A stretch of 64,000 bases of DNA, taken from the NCBI RefSeq assembly GCF_003479425.1, contig NZ_QUHC01000007.1, forward strand, positions 124,001-188,000, given 5' to 3'. The notes below the pieces were generated by a model that worked only from the letters and a program-made list of their open reading frames with translations, ran no database searches and had not been told where the DNA came from. Made by a program: the position numbers and the translations under genes. Below, piece by piece: positions 33,708 through 41,704 of the stretch. The DNA is from Odoribacter sp. AF15-53. GTDB lineage: Bacteria; Bacteroidota; Bacteroidia; Bacteroidales; Marinifilaceae. The stretch's first letter is position 1. Each line of letters opens with the position of its first letter.

Positions 33708-35735
33708 ATGAAAAAGAGACTATTAACGTTGATCTTTACGTTGTTCGTGGGAACCTTTTCGGTTTTCGCTCAAATGTCTGACCCGACAAGTTGGACGTTT
33801 TCCCAGAAGAAAACCGGGGATAACGAATACGCTTTAACTTTTAAAGCAACCATTCAACCCGGGTGGACGGTGTACTCCATGTCGACCCCGGAAGGCGGTC
33901 CCATGCCTACATCAATTAATATTGAGAACGTGGGTGCGGGTATCGAATTAGTAGGGAAGGCCGTGGAGGATGAACCACATAAAAAGCATGATGACGTTTT
34001 CGGGGTCGATGTATTGTATTACACCGATAATTATTCCGTGACTCAAAAAGTTAAGGTTACTGATCCTTCGATTACTGTCGTGAAAGGATCTGTTGAATTT
34101 CAGGCTTGCCAGGAAGGTGCTTGCGTACCGGGTGAGAAGGATTTCACGATCGAGCTAGGAAGTAAAGGTGGTGATAATGCGACTGTTGCCGCGACAGAAG
34201 AAACAAAAAGCGCGACCGAGGATGATTCCTTGTGGATATTTTTCTGGGTGGCTTTTGGTAGCGGTTTGCTCGCGGTTGTGATGCCTTGCGTGTTCCCGAT
34301 GATCCCGATGACGGTGTCGTTCTTCATGCACGGGGATTCCAGTAAAGCCCAGGCAAGAGCGAAAGCAATCTTCTTTTCCTTGTCTATTGTCGGAATTTAT
34401 ACCGCGTTGGGGTTGATTATCTCTTTCTTGTTAGGACCGGGATTCATCAACTGGTTGAGTACAAACTGGATTCCTAACGTTTGTTTCTTCATTATTTTCA
34501 TGATTTTCGCAGCTTCTTTCTTCGGAGCTTTCGAGATCGTGTTACCGTCTTGGATTGTAAATAAATCAGATAAACAAGCGGATAAAGGTGGATATATCGG
34601 AGCTTTCTTCATGGCTTTCACGTTGGTGTTGGTATCATTCTCTTGTACCGCCCCGATCGTTGGAACCGTGTTGGTTGAGGCTGCTCGCGGATCTGTATTG
34701 CGCCCGATTATCGGTATGTTAGGATTCTCTATCGCCGTGGCGTTACCTTTCGGATTCTTCTCGTTCTTCCCTTCAAAATTAAGCAATCTTCCGAAATCAG
34801 GAGGTTGGTTGAATTCCGTGAAGGTTGTGTTAGGATTTATAGAGGTTGCCCTTGGATTCAAGTTCTTGATGGTAGCGGACCAGACTTATCACTGGGGATT
34901 ATTAGACCGTGAGGTTTACATCGCTATCTGGGTAGCCGTGTTCACGTTACAAGCATTGTATTTGATGGGTAAACTTAAATTCGCTCATGATAGTGATTTA
35001 CCTTATATCGGAGTGCCGCGTTTGATCATGATCATTATTACCATGTCATTCGTGATCTATTTGATCCCGGGTATGTTCGGAGCCCCGTTGAAGGCTTTGG
35101 CCGGATATTTCCCGCCGCAAGAAACGATAGACTTCGATATTAATCGTATTGTTCGTGACAACGCTAAAGAAATCATGAAGAGTGGCGTTCATTTTGGAGA
35201 CGCGCAGAAATCATCTAAGGCTGTTGCTGACGAGCCTGTAAAATACTCTGATTTCTTGCACTTGCCTCATGGTTTGGACGGATATTTTGATTACGATCAA
35301 GCGTTGAAGGCTGCTCAAGCTCAGGATAAGCCTTTGTTCATTGACTTCACGGGGCATGGTTGCGTGAACTGCCGTGAAATGGAACAGAGTGTATGGTCTG
35401 ATCCCCGAGTACTTGAAATGCTGAAGAATGATTATATCATCGTGGCTCTTTACGTGGACGATAAGACCAAATTGCCCGCAGAAGAGGTATACGTGTCAGA
35501 GTATGATGGGAAAAAGAAAAACACGCTTGGAAAGAAGAATACGGATTTCCAAATCAAGCAATTCGAGTCGAATGCTCAACCGAATTATATCTTGTTAGAT
35601 AGCCGTAAAGGTAATGATAAAGTATTGAAACCGCATGTATTACAACCTGCTAGAGGTTATAATAAAGATCGCGATGCTTTCGTGAAATTTTTGCAAGACG
35701 GTTTGAAAGAGTATAAAGCTCGTGCGAACAAGTAA
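33708..35735 (+). CDS. DsbD-like protein-disulfide reductase
   Basis: This protein passes electrons from cytoplasmic thioredoxin across the inner membrane to periplasmic thiols. In order: a signal peptide (ends near 'FAQMS'), a DsbD-alpha-like periplasmic domain with 'CQEGACVPGEKDF' (residues ~28-155), an eight-segment membrane domain (~170-460) with the redox cysteines in 'VVMPCVFPMIPMTVSFFMHG' and 'SFSCTAPIVGTVLVEA', and a C-terminal thioredoxin domain (~520-670) with GHGCVNCREME. All three cysteine pairs are present at 675 residues. It could supply reductant to the several TlpA-like envelope thioredoxins in this window. Confidence 0.93.
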   Translation: MKKRLLTLIFTLFVGTFSVFAQMSDPTSWTFSQKKTGDNEYALTFKATIQPGWTVYSMSTPEGGPMPTSINIENVGAGIELVGKAVEDEPHKKHDDVFGVDVLYYTDNYSVTQKVKVTDPSITVVKGSVEFQACQEGACVPGEKDFTIELGSKGGDNATVAATEETKSATEDDSLWIFFWVAFGSGLLAVVMPCVFPMIPMTVSFFMHGDSSKAQARAKAIFFSLSIVGIYTALGLIISFLLGPGFINWLSTNWIPNVCFFIIFMIFAASFFGAFEIVLPSWIVNKSDKQADKGGYIGAFFMAFTLVLVSFSCTAPIVGTVLVEAARGSVLRPIIGMLGFSIAVALPFGFFSFFPSKLSNLPKSGGWLNSVKVVLGFIEVALGFKFLMVADQTYHWGLLDREVYIAIWVAVFTLQALYLMGKLKFAHDSDLPYIGVPRLIMIIITMSFVIYLIPGMFGAPLKALAGYFPPQETIDFDINRIVRDNAKEIMKSGVHFGDAQKSSKAVADEPVKYSDFLHLPHGLDGYFDYDQALKAAQAQDKPLFIDFTGHGCVNCREMEQSVWSDPRVLEMLKNDYIIVALYVDDKTKLPAEEVYVSEYDGKKKNTLGKKNTDFQIKQFESNAQPNYILLDSRKGNDKVLKPHVLQPARGYNKDRDAFVKFLQDGLKEYKARANK

Positions 35736-35758
35736 TTATTGATTGGTCATTGTATAGA

Positions 35759-35785
35759 GAAAGCCACCTGCAAGGGGTGGCTTTC
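35759..35785 (+). terminator. Intrinsic terminator after the DsbD-like gene
   Basis: A perfect 10-bp stem (35759-35768 with 35776-35785), a 7-base loop, and TTGTTTTT immediately after. It sits 24 bases past the stop codon. Confidence 0.9.
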
Positions 35786-35859
35786 TTGTTTTTACGTGAT
35801 TTTGGAAAAAGAAATATTATCTTACCTTTACTAGCATGACGAATTTGATTTGCTGATAT

Positions 35860-37236
35860 TTATTTTCGAGAGAATATCTGATATATGGAAAAAGCCTTTT
35901 TGTAATGTATTGTAGAGGAATACGGGGGTGAGAGTGTGAAAGAGAGATGGTTGAAAGTACATTTGCGTTTAACCATCCCTCTTTTATGCTGTATTCTCTT
36001 TAAGATATTTCTAGTATTCTCGCCAACGGTTAATTTTCCGACTTGTAATAATGACGGGATGCAGAATGATATCACTCCGATTATCAGTACCACGAATCCC
36101 CCGATCACGAACGTGTTGGTGATCCCGACGTGGTCGGCGATGAATCCGGTACTCATCAGTCCGAGCATGGATGGTAGCATGCTGATGCTCATGTAGATCG
36201 AGAATACTCGACCGAGTATTGCAGGGGCTATTTTGGTCTGGATGACAGCTGTGAAGGATGCGTAGTATATCGAACCTGTAACCCCTTCAATTGCTGTTAA
36301 TACTGCGAACCAGATAAAACCACTCGGAGGCAGAAGGCCCGATAACATGAATCCCGTACCTAGTACGATGTACATTAAATTGATCAGTACGATTTTATTG
36401 ATCTTGTACTGTCGAGCGCTTAAAGCGACACCTCCCAGTAAAGCTCCTGCTCCCCATATCGCTTCAATCAGGCTCATCTGGTAGGCATCCCCTGAGAAAT
36501 GATTTAAGGTCATTAGCGGGAACAAGACACTGACCGGCATGATGAAAAACGTGGCCAGAATGGATAGGGTCAGGAGTAATGGCATACTTTTGTGGCTGTA
36601 CACTTCCCGTTGGGCTTCCCGCAGGTCTTGCAGGATGTTTTGTTCTCCTGCATTCTCGCTAGGTTCCGGGTTCGGAATCTTCACGAACAGAAGGGAGGTA
36701 CAGGCAATGGCGGCTCCGATCACGTCGAGCATGAGAACGTAGGTCATGTCGAGCATGGTTATGGCTAAGGCTCCTAGTGCGGGGCCCGCGATACTACAAG
36801 CAGATTGGATCATCTGGTTGATCCCGGCAATACGTAATAATTGCGATTCGGGTGCCAGTAGCGGAATTGATGCTTGCATGGCAGGCATGTGAAAGGCCGA
36901 GCCCACGGAACGTAAGGCCAGAAGCAGGTATATCTGCCATACTTCAACTTGGTCAAAATAAAATAGTATGGCCAGAAGCAGCGTGCAGAGCGCTATGAAA
37001 CTATCCGAGAAGATCATGGTTAGTTTGCGGCTCCACCGATCAATGAATACCCCGGAGAATATTCCCAACAGGGCTTGTGGTAATAAGGCGGCGATCGTTG
37101 CGAATGCTAGTGTTTCTGCCGATTTCGTTTCAAAGGTCAGCCATAGAATGATCGCGAAGTTGACAACGGAACTCGTCAGTATGGAGAAAAATTGTCCCGT
37201 CCATATAATAGTGAATACTTTCTTCCAGTTATTCAT
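35860..37236 (-). CDS. Major facilitator superfamily transporter (MFS_3/EntS-like)
   Basis: The ATG at 37236 (MNNWKKVFTIIWTGQFFSIL) is the natural start; an in-frame extension to 37290 is polar. Twelve membrane segments are predicted, with the family motif 'GIFSGVFIDRWSRKLTMIFS' between segments 2 and 3. It resembles drug and siderophore exporters. The membrane region ends near 'GVISFCIPSLLQVGKL'. A further ~60-residue polar tail ('NHLSFTLSPPYSSTIHYKKA' and beyond) is atypical and is encoded over the palindrome at 35939-35984, suggesting the original 3' end was altered. Substrate unknown. Confidence 0.88.
   Translation of the reverse strand: MNNWKKVFTIIWTGQFFSILTSSVVNFAIILWLTFETKSAETLAFATIAALLPQALLGIFSGVFIDRWSRKLTMIFSDSFIALCTLLLAILFYFDQVEVWQIYLLLALRSVGSAFHMPAMQASIPLLAPESQLLRIAGINQMIQSACSIAGPALGALAITMLDMTYVLMLDVIGAAIACTSLLFVKIPNPEPSENAGEQNILQDLREAQREVYSHKSMPLLLTLSILATFFIMPVSVLFPLMTLNHFSGDAYQMSLIEAIWGAGALLGGVALSARQYKINKIVLINLMYIVLGTGFMLSGLLPPSGFIWFAVLTAIEGVTGSIYYASFTAVIQTKIAPAILGRVFSIYMSISMLPSMLGLMSTGFIADHVGITNTFVIGGFVVLIIGVISFCIPSLLQVGKLTVGENTRNILKRIQHKRGMVKRKCTFNHLSFTLSPPYSSTIHYKKAFSIYQIFSRK
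35939..35984. repeat. Long palindrome inside the 3' end of the MFS gene
   Basis: Arms 35939-35956 and 35968-35984 pair over 16 positions with one G-T opposition and one bulged base; the spacer is 11 bases. It lies within the atypical tail of the MFS reading frame. Possible origins are a terminator now read through, or a small inserted repeat. Confidence 0.65.
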
Positions 37237-37512
37237 GGTATTTTTTATCAGTTTTGATTGGAGGATGACAAACCTTGTTTGTTTTGTCAAACACCTCTTG
37301 ATTTAATATAAATATGAAATATACTTTCCGAATACGTGGAAAGTTATGAAAAAGGCCGGAAAAGGAATGTCCGGAATAAAATCAGGCTCTCACCCTATAT
37401 GCTACGCCCTTGTTTAAATTTGGAATCTTCATAGATTGTATAAAACATAAATTTTTACAAATATAAAATTCTATAAGAAATAATCCTAGAAATGTGGGGA
37501 AAATATCTTTGT

Positions 37513-37546
37513 TTGAGATATTATTTTATAATTTTCATACCTTTGT
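37513..37546 (+). promoter_or_regulatory. Promoter for the Pif1-like helicase gene
   Basis: TTTG at 37513-37516 and TACCTTTG at 37539-37546 (TAnnTTTG) are separated by 22 bases; the start codon is at 37605. The rest of the 368-base divergent gap (37237-37604) is A/T-rich with a small CCGGA/TCCGG hairpin near 37357-37374 and nothing else I recognise. Confidence 0.6.
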
Positions 37547-37604
37547 AGACGTGGAGGGTCTGTGAAGGCCGTATGAAATGATAATTCGTGTAAAATCTTG
37601 ATCC

Positions 37605-39731
37605 ATGGAAAGTAATCCTCAACTGGAGTTGGCGTATGATTTTTTGGAGTATACAGGGGTGAACGTGTTTCTGACAGGGAAAGCAGGGACAGGGAAAACT
37701 ACATTCTTGCGTGAACTGAAGCAACGCTCTCCCAAACGGATGGTTGTGGTGGCTCCCACGGGTGTCGCGGCTATTAATGCCGGGGGCGTGACGATCCATT
37801 CATTTTTCCAGTTACCATTCGGACCTTATATCCCGGGTGCCACGGAGAGGGTGGAACAAGGGGGAAAGATGCAATTCACGCACAAGTTAAACCGGGAAAA
37901 GATTAATATCATCAAGACAATTGATTTGTTGGTGATCGACGAGATCAGTATGGTACGGGCGGATTTGCTTGATGCGGTGGATGATATGTTGCGGCGTTAC
38001 CGGGGGAAGAATGAACCTTTCGGTGGGGTACAGTTGTTACTGATCGGTGATTTACAACAGTTGGCACCCGTGGTGAAAGAGGAGGAATGGGGATTGTTGA
38101 AACAGCATTACGCTTCGGCTTTCTTTTTTGATAGTAAAGCGCTGGCGGCAACCCGTTACGTGGCGATCGAGTTGAAGCACGTGTACCGACAACAGGATCA
38201 GGTTTTTGTGGATTTACTGAACTGCGTTCGGGAGAACCGGATTGATGCTTCGGTGTTGGGCGTGTTGAACCGGAGGTATATTCCCGGTTTTCAACCTTCG
38301 GATGACGAGGGGTATATCACGTTGACAACGCATAATCATCAGGCGCAGCGGATTAATGATGTGAAGATGGCGGCGTTGTCGACAAAGGCTTATTCGTTCA
38401 AGGCAGAGGTAAAGGATAATTTTCCCACTTTTTCGTATCCCACGGAGGAGACGCTGGTGTTAAAACAAGGTGCGCAGGTGATGTTCGTGAAAAATGATTC
38501 ATCACCGGAAAAACGTTATTATAACGGGAAGATTGGTAAGGTCACGAAAATTAATGACAATTCAATTGAAGTCGTTGGAAAAGAGGATGGTTTGGTCATC
38601 CAGGTGGCAAAAGAGGAATGGACAAACACGAAATACACGCTGGACGAGGAAACCAAGGAGATCACGGAGACGATCGAGGGAACGTTCAAACAATACCCGT
38701 TGAAGACGGCTTGGGCTATCACGATCCACAAGAGTCAGGGGTTGACTTTTGAGCGGGCGATCGTGGATGCTAATGCGGCATTTGCTCACGGGCAGGTGTA
38801 CGTGGCTTTAAGTCGTTGTAAGACGTTTGAAGGACTTGTGTTGAGTTCTCCTGTAACCACTCGTTCGTTGGTGAGTGATGATGCTGTCGATCGGTTCGTG
38901 CAGGACGTGGAGCAGCGAGAACCGGATCGAGATGAGTTACAACAGGCTCGGCAGTCGTATTTCCGAGAGTTGTTGTTGGAGCAATTTGATTACGAGGCGA
39001 TCCGTTGGAGGTTGCATTATCTGTATCGGGTACTGGACGAGCAGTTGCGTCGGTTGTATCCCGACTGGGTGGAGCGTTACCGGGTGGCCGGTGCGGAATG
39101 TGCCGAAAAATTGTTGGCGGTGGCGGAACGGTTCCAGAATCAGTTGGAGCGATTGATGCCGGAAGAGGGGGATTACGAGCATGATCCGGTGATCGCACAA
39201 CGGGTGAAAAAGGGTGCAGAGTATTTCCGAGAACATACTACGGCGATTTTCGGTGATTTCTTGGATGAGGTGATACCGGAGATTGATAATAAAGAGGTGA
39301 GGAAGTTGGTGGAACAGAATATGGAGCGTTTCCGGGGAGAGATCAATTTAAAGTTGGAGACCTTGAAGGTGATCGGGGATAATTTTTCCGTGAAAATGTA
39401 CTTGCGAGCTAAGGCAAAAGCACTGATTGATGCCCCGAAAGTTAAGGTCAAGGCCAAACGGGCAGGAGCGGATAAGGTGGAGGTTTCTCCCGATATTTTG
39501 CATCCGAAATTGTACACGATACTTCGGAATTGGCGGAACAAGGAGGCGGAACGATTGAAATTGCCTGTCTACACGGTGTTACAGCAAAAAGCGTTGTTGG
39601 GTATCAGTAACACGTTGCCCACGAATTCCAAAGAGTTACTGGCAGTGCCCGGCGTCGGGAAAAAGATCGTGGAGCATTATGGGGCGGTGTTGCTGGATAT
39701 GGTAGATGAGTATCGGTTTCAGCAGAAGTAG
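37605..39731 (+). CDS. Pif1-like superfamily 1 helicase with HRDC domain
   Basis: A 708-residue AAA/SF1B helicase. The N terminus has Walker A 'FLTGKAGTGKTTFLRELK', motif Ia 'VVVAPTGVAAINAGGVTIHS', Walker B 'LLVIDEISMVRADLLDAVDD', and 'QLLLIGDLQQLAPVV' (motif III). The C-terminal UvrD_C_2-like motifs are 'TAWAITIHKSQGLTFERAIV' and 'QVYVALSRCKTFEGLVLSSP'. Residues ~620-705 form an HRDC domain ('LPTNSKELLAVPGVGKKIVE'), a nucleic-acid-binding module also found in RecQ. The combination is common in Bacteroidota. The expected role is resolving DNA or RNA-DNA structures during replication or repair. Confidence 0.9.
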   Translation: MESNPQLELAYDFLEYTGVNVFLTGKAGTGKTTFLRELKQRSPKRMVVVAPTGVAAINAGGVTIHSFFQLPFGPYIPGATERVEQGGKMQFTHKLNREKINIIKTIDLLVIDEISMVRADLLDAVDDMLRRYRGKNEPFGGVQLLLIGDLQQLAPVVKEEEWGLLKQHYASAFFFDSKALAATRYVAIELKHVYRQQDQVFVDLLNCVRENRIDASVLGVLNRRYIPGFQPSDDEGYITLTTHNHQAQRINDVKMAALSTKAYSFKAEVKDNFPTFSYPTEETLVLKQGAQVMFVKNDSSPEKRYYNGKIGKVTKINDNSIEVVGKEDGLVIQVAKEEWTNTKYTLDEETKEITETIEGTFKQYPLKTAWAITIHKSQGLTFERAIVDANAAFAHGQVYVALSRCKTFEGLVLSSPVTTRSLVSDDAVDRFVQDVEQREPDRDELQQARQSYFRELLLEQFDYEAIRWRLHYLYRVLDEQLRRLYPDWVERYRVAGAECAEKLLAVAERFQNQLERLMPEEGDYEHDPVIAQRVKKGAEYFREHTTAIFGDFLDEVIPEIDNKEVRKLVEQNMERFRGEINLKLETLKVIGDNFSVKMYLRAKAKALIDAPKVKVKAKRAGADKVEVSPDILHPKLYTILRNWRNKEAERLKLPVYTVLQQKALLGISNTLPTNSKELLAVPGVGKKIVEHYGAVLLDMVDEYRFQQK

Positions 39732-39801
39732 GGATATGTATGTCATGAGTTCGTTTATGTAGTTATTTTATAGAGTATATCTATAATTCGGGATTTTTGT
39801 G

Positions 39802-39809
39802 TAAGTTTG
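39802..39809 (+). promoter_or_regulatory. -7 promoter box for the first ECF sigma gene
   Basis: TAAGTTTG matches TAnnTTTG, 38 bases upstream of the preferred start at 39848. No good -33 element is visible. Confidence 0.45.
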
Positions 39810-39847
39810 TGACGGACATAGTGGGTTATGTCTATTATTTTTTTAGG

Positions 39848-40411
39848 ATGGATCAGAAAATTCAAGATTTTATAAACGGTATTAATGGTAAAAATGCTAA
39901 AGCGTGGGAGAGAATCTATGTGGATTATTACTCTCCTCTTTGTCATTATGCCATGAGAATTTTGAATGATCAAGAGCAGGCTGCGGATTTGGTACAGGCT
40001 GCTATTATAAAATTGTGGGAGACTCCACTGCATTTTGATGATATATCGGCTTTTAATGTTTATCTCTACCGAACGGTAAATAATAATTGCCTGAAGATGA
40101 TCCGGGATAAAAACCGGGAGGATCAGCGTTTGAAGGAATGGGCTTTTTTCACGGAAGAGTTTGAATCGGAATCTTTATCGGCGATTGTTTTTGAAGAGGT
40201 TATACGTAAGTTGCGGCACGTGATTGATGAGATGCCTCCAAAACGAAGAGAAGTGATCTTGATGAGTATGAAGAAAATGAAAAATGAGGAGATTAGTGCT
40301 GAGTTGAATATTTCACAGAATACGGTGAAAAAGCATAAAAAAGAGGCTTATGCTGTTATTAAGAAGGCAATACAGTCAGACCTTTTTTTATTTTCCATCT
40401 TTTTTTGTTAA
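39848..40411 (+). CDS. RNA polymerase ECF sigma factor (FecI-like), locus A
   Basis: The ATG at 39848 (MDQKIQDFINGINGKNAKAW) is preferred over an upstream in-frame start that overlaps the -7 box. Region 2 lies at residues ~20-90 ('VDYYSPLCHYAMRILNDQEQ', 'AADLVQAAIIKLWE') and region 4 at ~125-180 ('MPPKRREVILMSMKKMKNEE', 'ISAELNISQNTVKKHKKEAY'). It is followed 67 bases later by an anti-sigma FecR and a SusC receptor with an STN domain, the standard trans-envelope signalling set. The sigma should be released when the receptor binds its ligand and then switch on the locus. Confidence 0.94.
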   Translation: MDQKIQDFINGINGKNAKAWERIYVDYYSPLCHYAMRILNDQEQAADLVQAAIIKLWETPLHFDDISAFNVYLYRTVNNNCLKMIRDKNREDQRLKEWAFFTEEFESESLSAIVFEEVIRKLRHVIDEMPPKRREVILMSMKKMKNEEISAELNISQNTVKKHKKEAYAVIKKAIQSDLFLFSIFFC

Positions 40412-40478
40412 AAGTATATTTTCGAGGTACCCGTTTCCGCTTTTTGGGATTTATTAGTAAAATAAATTTCAAAAGATA

Positions 40479-41630
40479 ATGGACAATTTGAAAATATACG
40501 TGAGATTATCCGATTTGCTATATAAAGATATGCTTGGATTAGCTGATGAAGAGGAAAAGCGGGAGCTGGATACTTTGTTGGTTACATGTAAGTTGAAAGG
40601 TTTGGACCGAGAGAAGATTATTGCTCGTTTACAGGAAAAGGATGTTTTTGACGGAAAAGAGGCTCTCCAGAGATTCAAAGAATTGAAGCGGGTGGGGAAA
40701 GGGCATCGGCGTTGGATCCGGTGGACTTCGGTTGCGGCCTCAATTGTCGTGTTGATTGTTGTCGGATTGTGGTTAAGTCAAGAGGTTAAGTTTGAAAACA
40801 ACATGGTTGTGTCCGGAGTAATTAATCCGGGACAGAGTCGTGCTGTTGTTACATTGGCGGATGGACAGCAAATTATTTTGGAGCAAGCGACCCGTAAAAT
40901 TGAAGAAAGTGATGGAACGATGTTACATTCCGATTCCGGGGCGTTGGTTTACACGGCAAATATTGAAAAGATATCTTCTGTGGTAATGTATAATACGGTG
41001 TCAATCCCACGGGGAGGAGAATATCGGTTGGAATTAGCAGATGGCACGAAAGTTTGGTTGAATGCAGAGACTGAGTTGAGATTCCCAGTTAATTTCACGG
41101 GAGAGAGAAGAGAGGTTTATTTGAAGGGAGAAGCTTACTTTCAAGTAAAACGAGATGAAAAACATGCCTTCATGGTGCATACGTCTATGGGTGTTGTGGA
41201 GGTGTTGGGAACGAGTTTTAATGTTCGGGATTACGAGGGGGAGCAAGAAGTTGTGACGACTTTGGAGTCGGGAAAAGTGATGTATGTTTCGGAAGGATCG
41301 AAAGAACAGGTAATTTTGGAACCGGGATATCAAACATTAGAAAAGAGATCTTCTCAGGTTGAAGTGAGGAAAGTTGATCCGATACAATATATAGGCTGGA
41401 GAGAGGGAAAGTATGTATTTGAGGATATGGCCTTGGAAGATATTATGCAAACGTTGTGTCGCTGGTATGATATAGATGTAGTTTATGCGGACCCAACCGT
41501 GAAAAAGTTTCATTTCACGGGTGATCTGGAGCGTTATGAGAGTATAAATGTATTTTTGAATTTTATAGAAACGGGTGGAGATGTGAAATTTAGGACGGAA
41601 GGAAAAACAATTATAATTGATAAAAAATAA
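40479..41630 (+). CDS. FecR-family anti-sigma factor, locus A
   Basis: A 383-residue inner membrane protein. A cytoplasmic N-terminal sigma-binding region spans residues 1-80, a single membrane segment lies at ~87-104 ('WTSVAASIVVLIVVGLWLSQ'), and the periplasmic FecR domain follows ('VSIPRGGEYRLELADGTKVW', 'LNAETELRFP', 'EAYFQVKRDEKHAFMVHTSM', 'GVVEVLGTSFNVRDYEGEQE'). The C-terminal DUF4974-type domain ('LEDIMQTLCRWYDIDVVYAD') is expected to contact the STN domain of the SusC receptor encoded next. It is separated from susC by a stable hairpin. Confidence 0.94.
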   Translation: MDNLKIYVRLSDLLYKDMLGLADEEEKRELDTLLVTCKLKGLDREKIIARLQEKDVFDGKEALQRFKELKRVGKGHRRWIRWTSVAASIVVLIVVGLWLSQEVKFENNMVVSGVINPGQSRAVVTLADGQQIILEQATRKIEESDGTMLHSDSGALVYTANIEKISSVVMYNTVSIPRGGEYRLELADGTKVWLNAETELRFPVNFTGERREVYLKGEAYFQVKRDEKHAFMVHTSMGVVEVLGTSFNVRDYEGEQEVVTTLESGKVMYVSEGSKEQVILEPGYQTLEKRSSQVEVRKVDPIQYIGWREGKYVFEDMALEDIMQTLCRWYDIDVVYADPTVKKFHFTGDLERYESINVFLNFIETGGDVKFRTEGKTIIIDKK

Positions 41631-41665
41631 ATACGGGTGTTTGTTGGCACTAGACCCGTATTTAT
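41627..41665 (+). promoter_or_regulatory. Intercistronic RNA hairpin between fecR and susC, locus A
   Basis: A perfect 12-bp stem pairs 41627-41638 with 41654-41665 around a 15-base loop, overlapping the fecR stop codon. No T run follows, so it is better viewed as an attenuation, processing or stability element than a simple terminator. A similar hairpin stands at the same place in locus B (52298-52328). Confidence 0.7.
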
Positions 41666-41704
41666 CAGGTGAACATTAATAAATTAATGAAACATTACAA
41701 AGGT

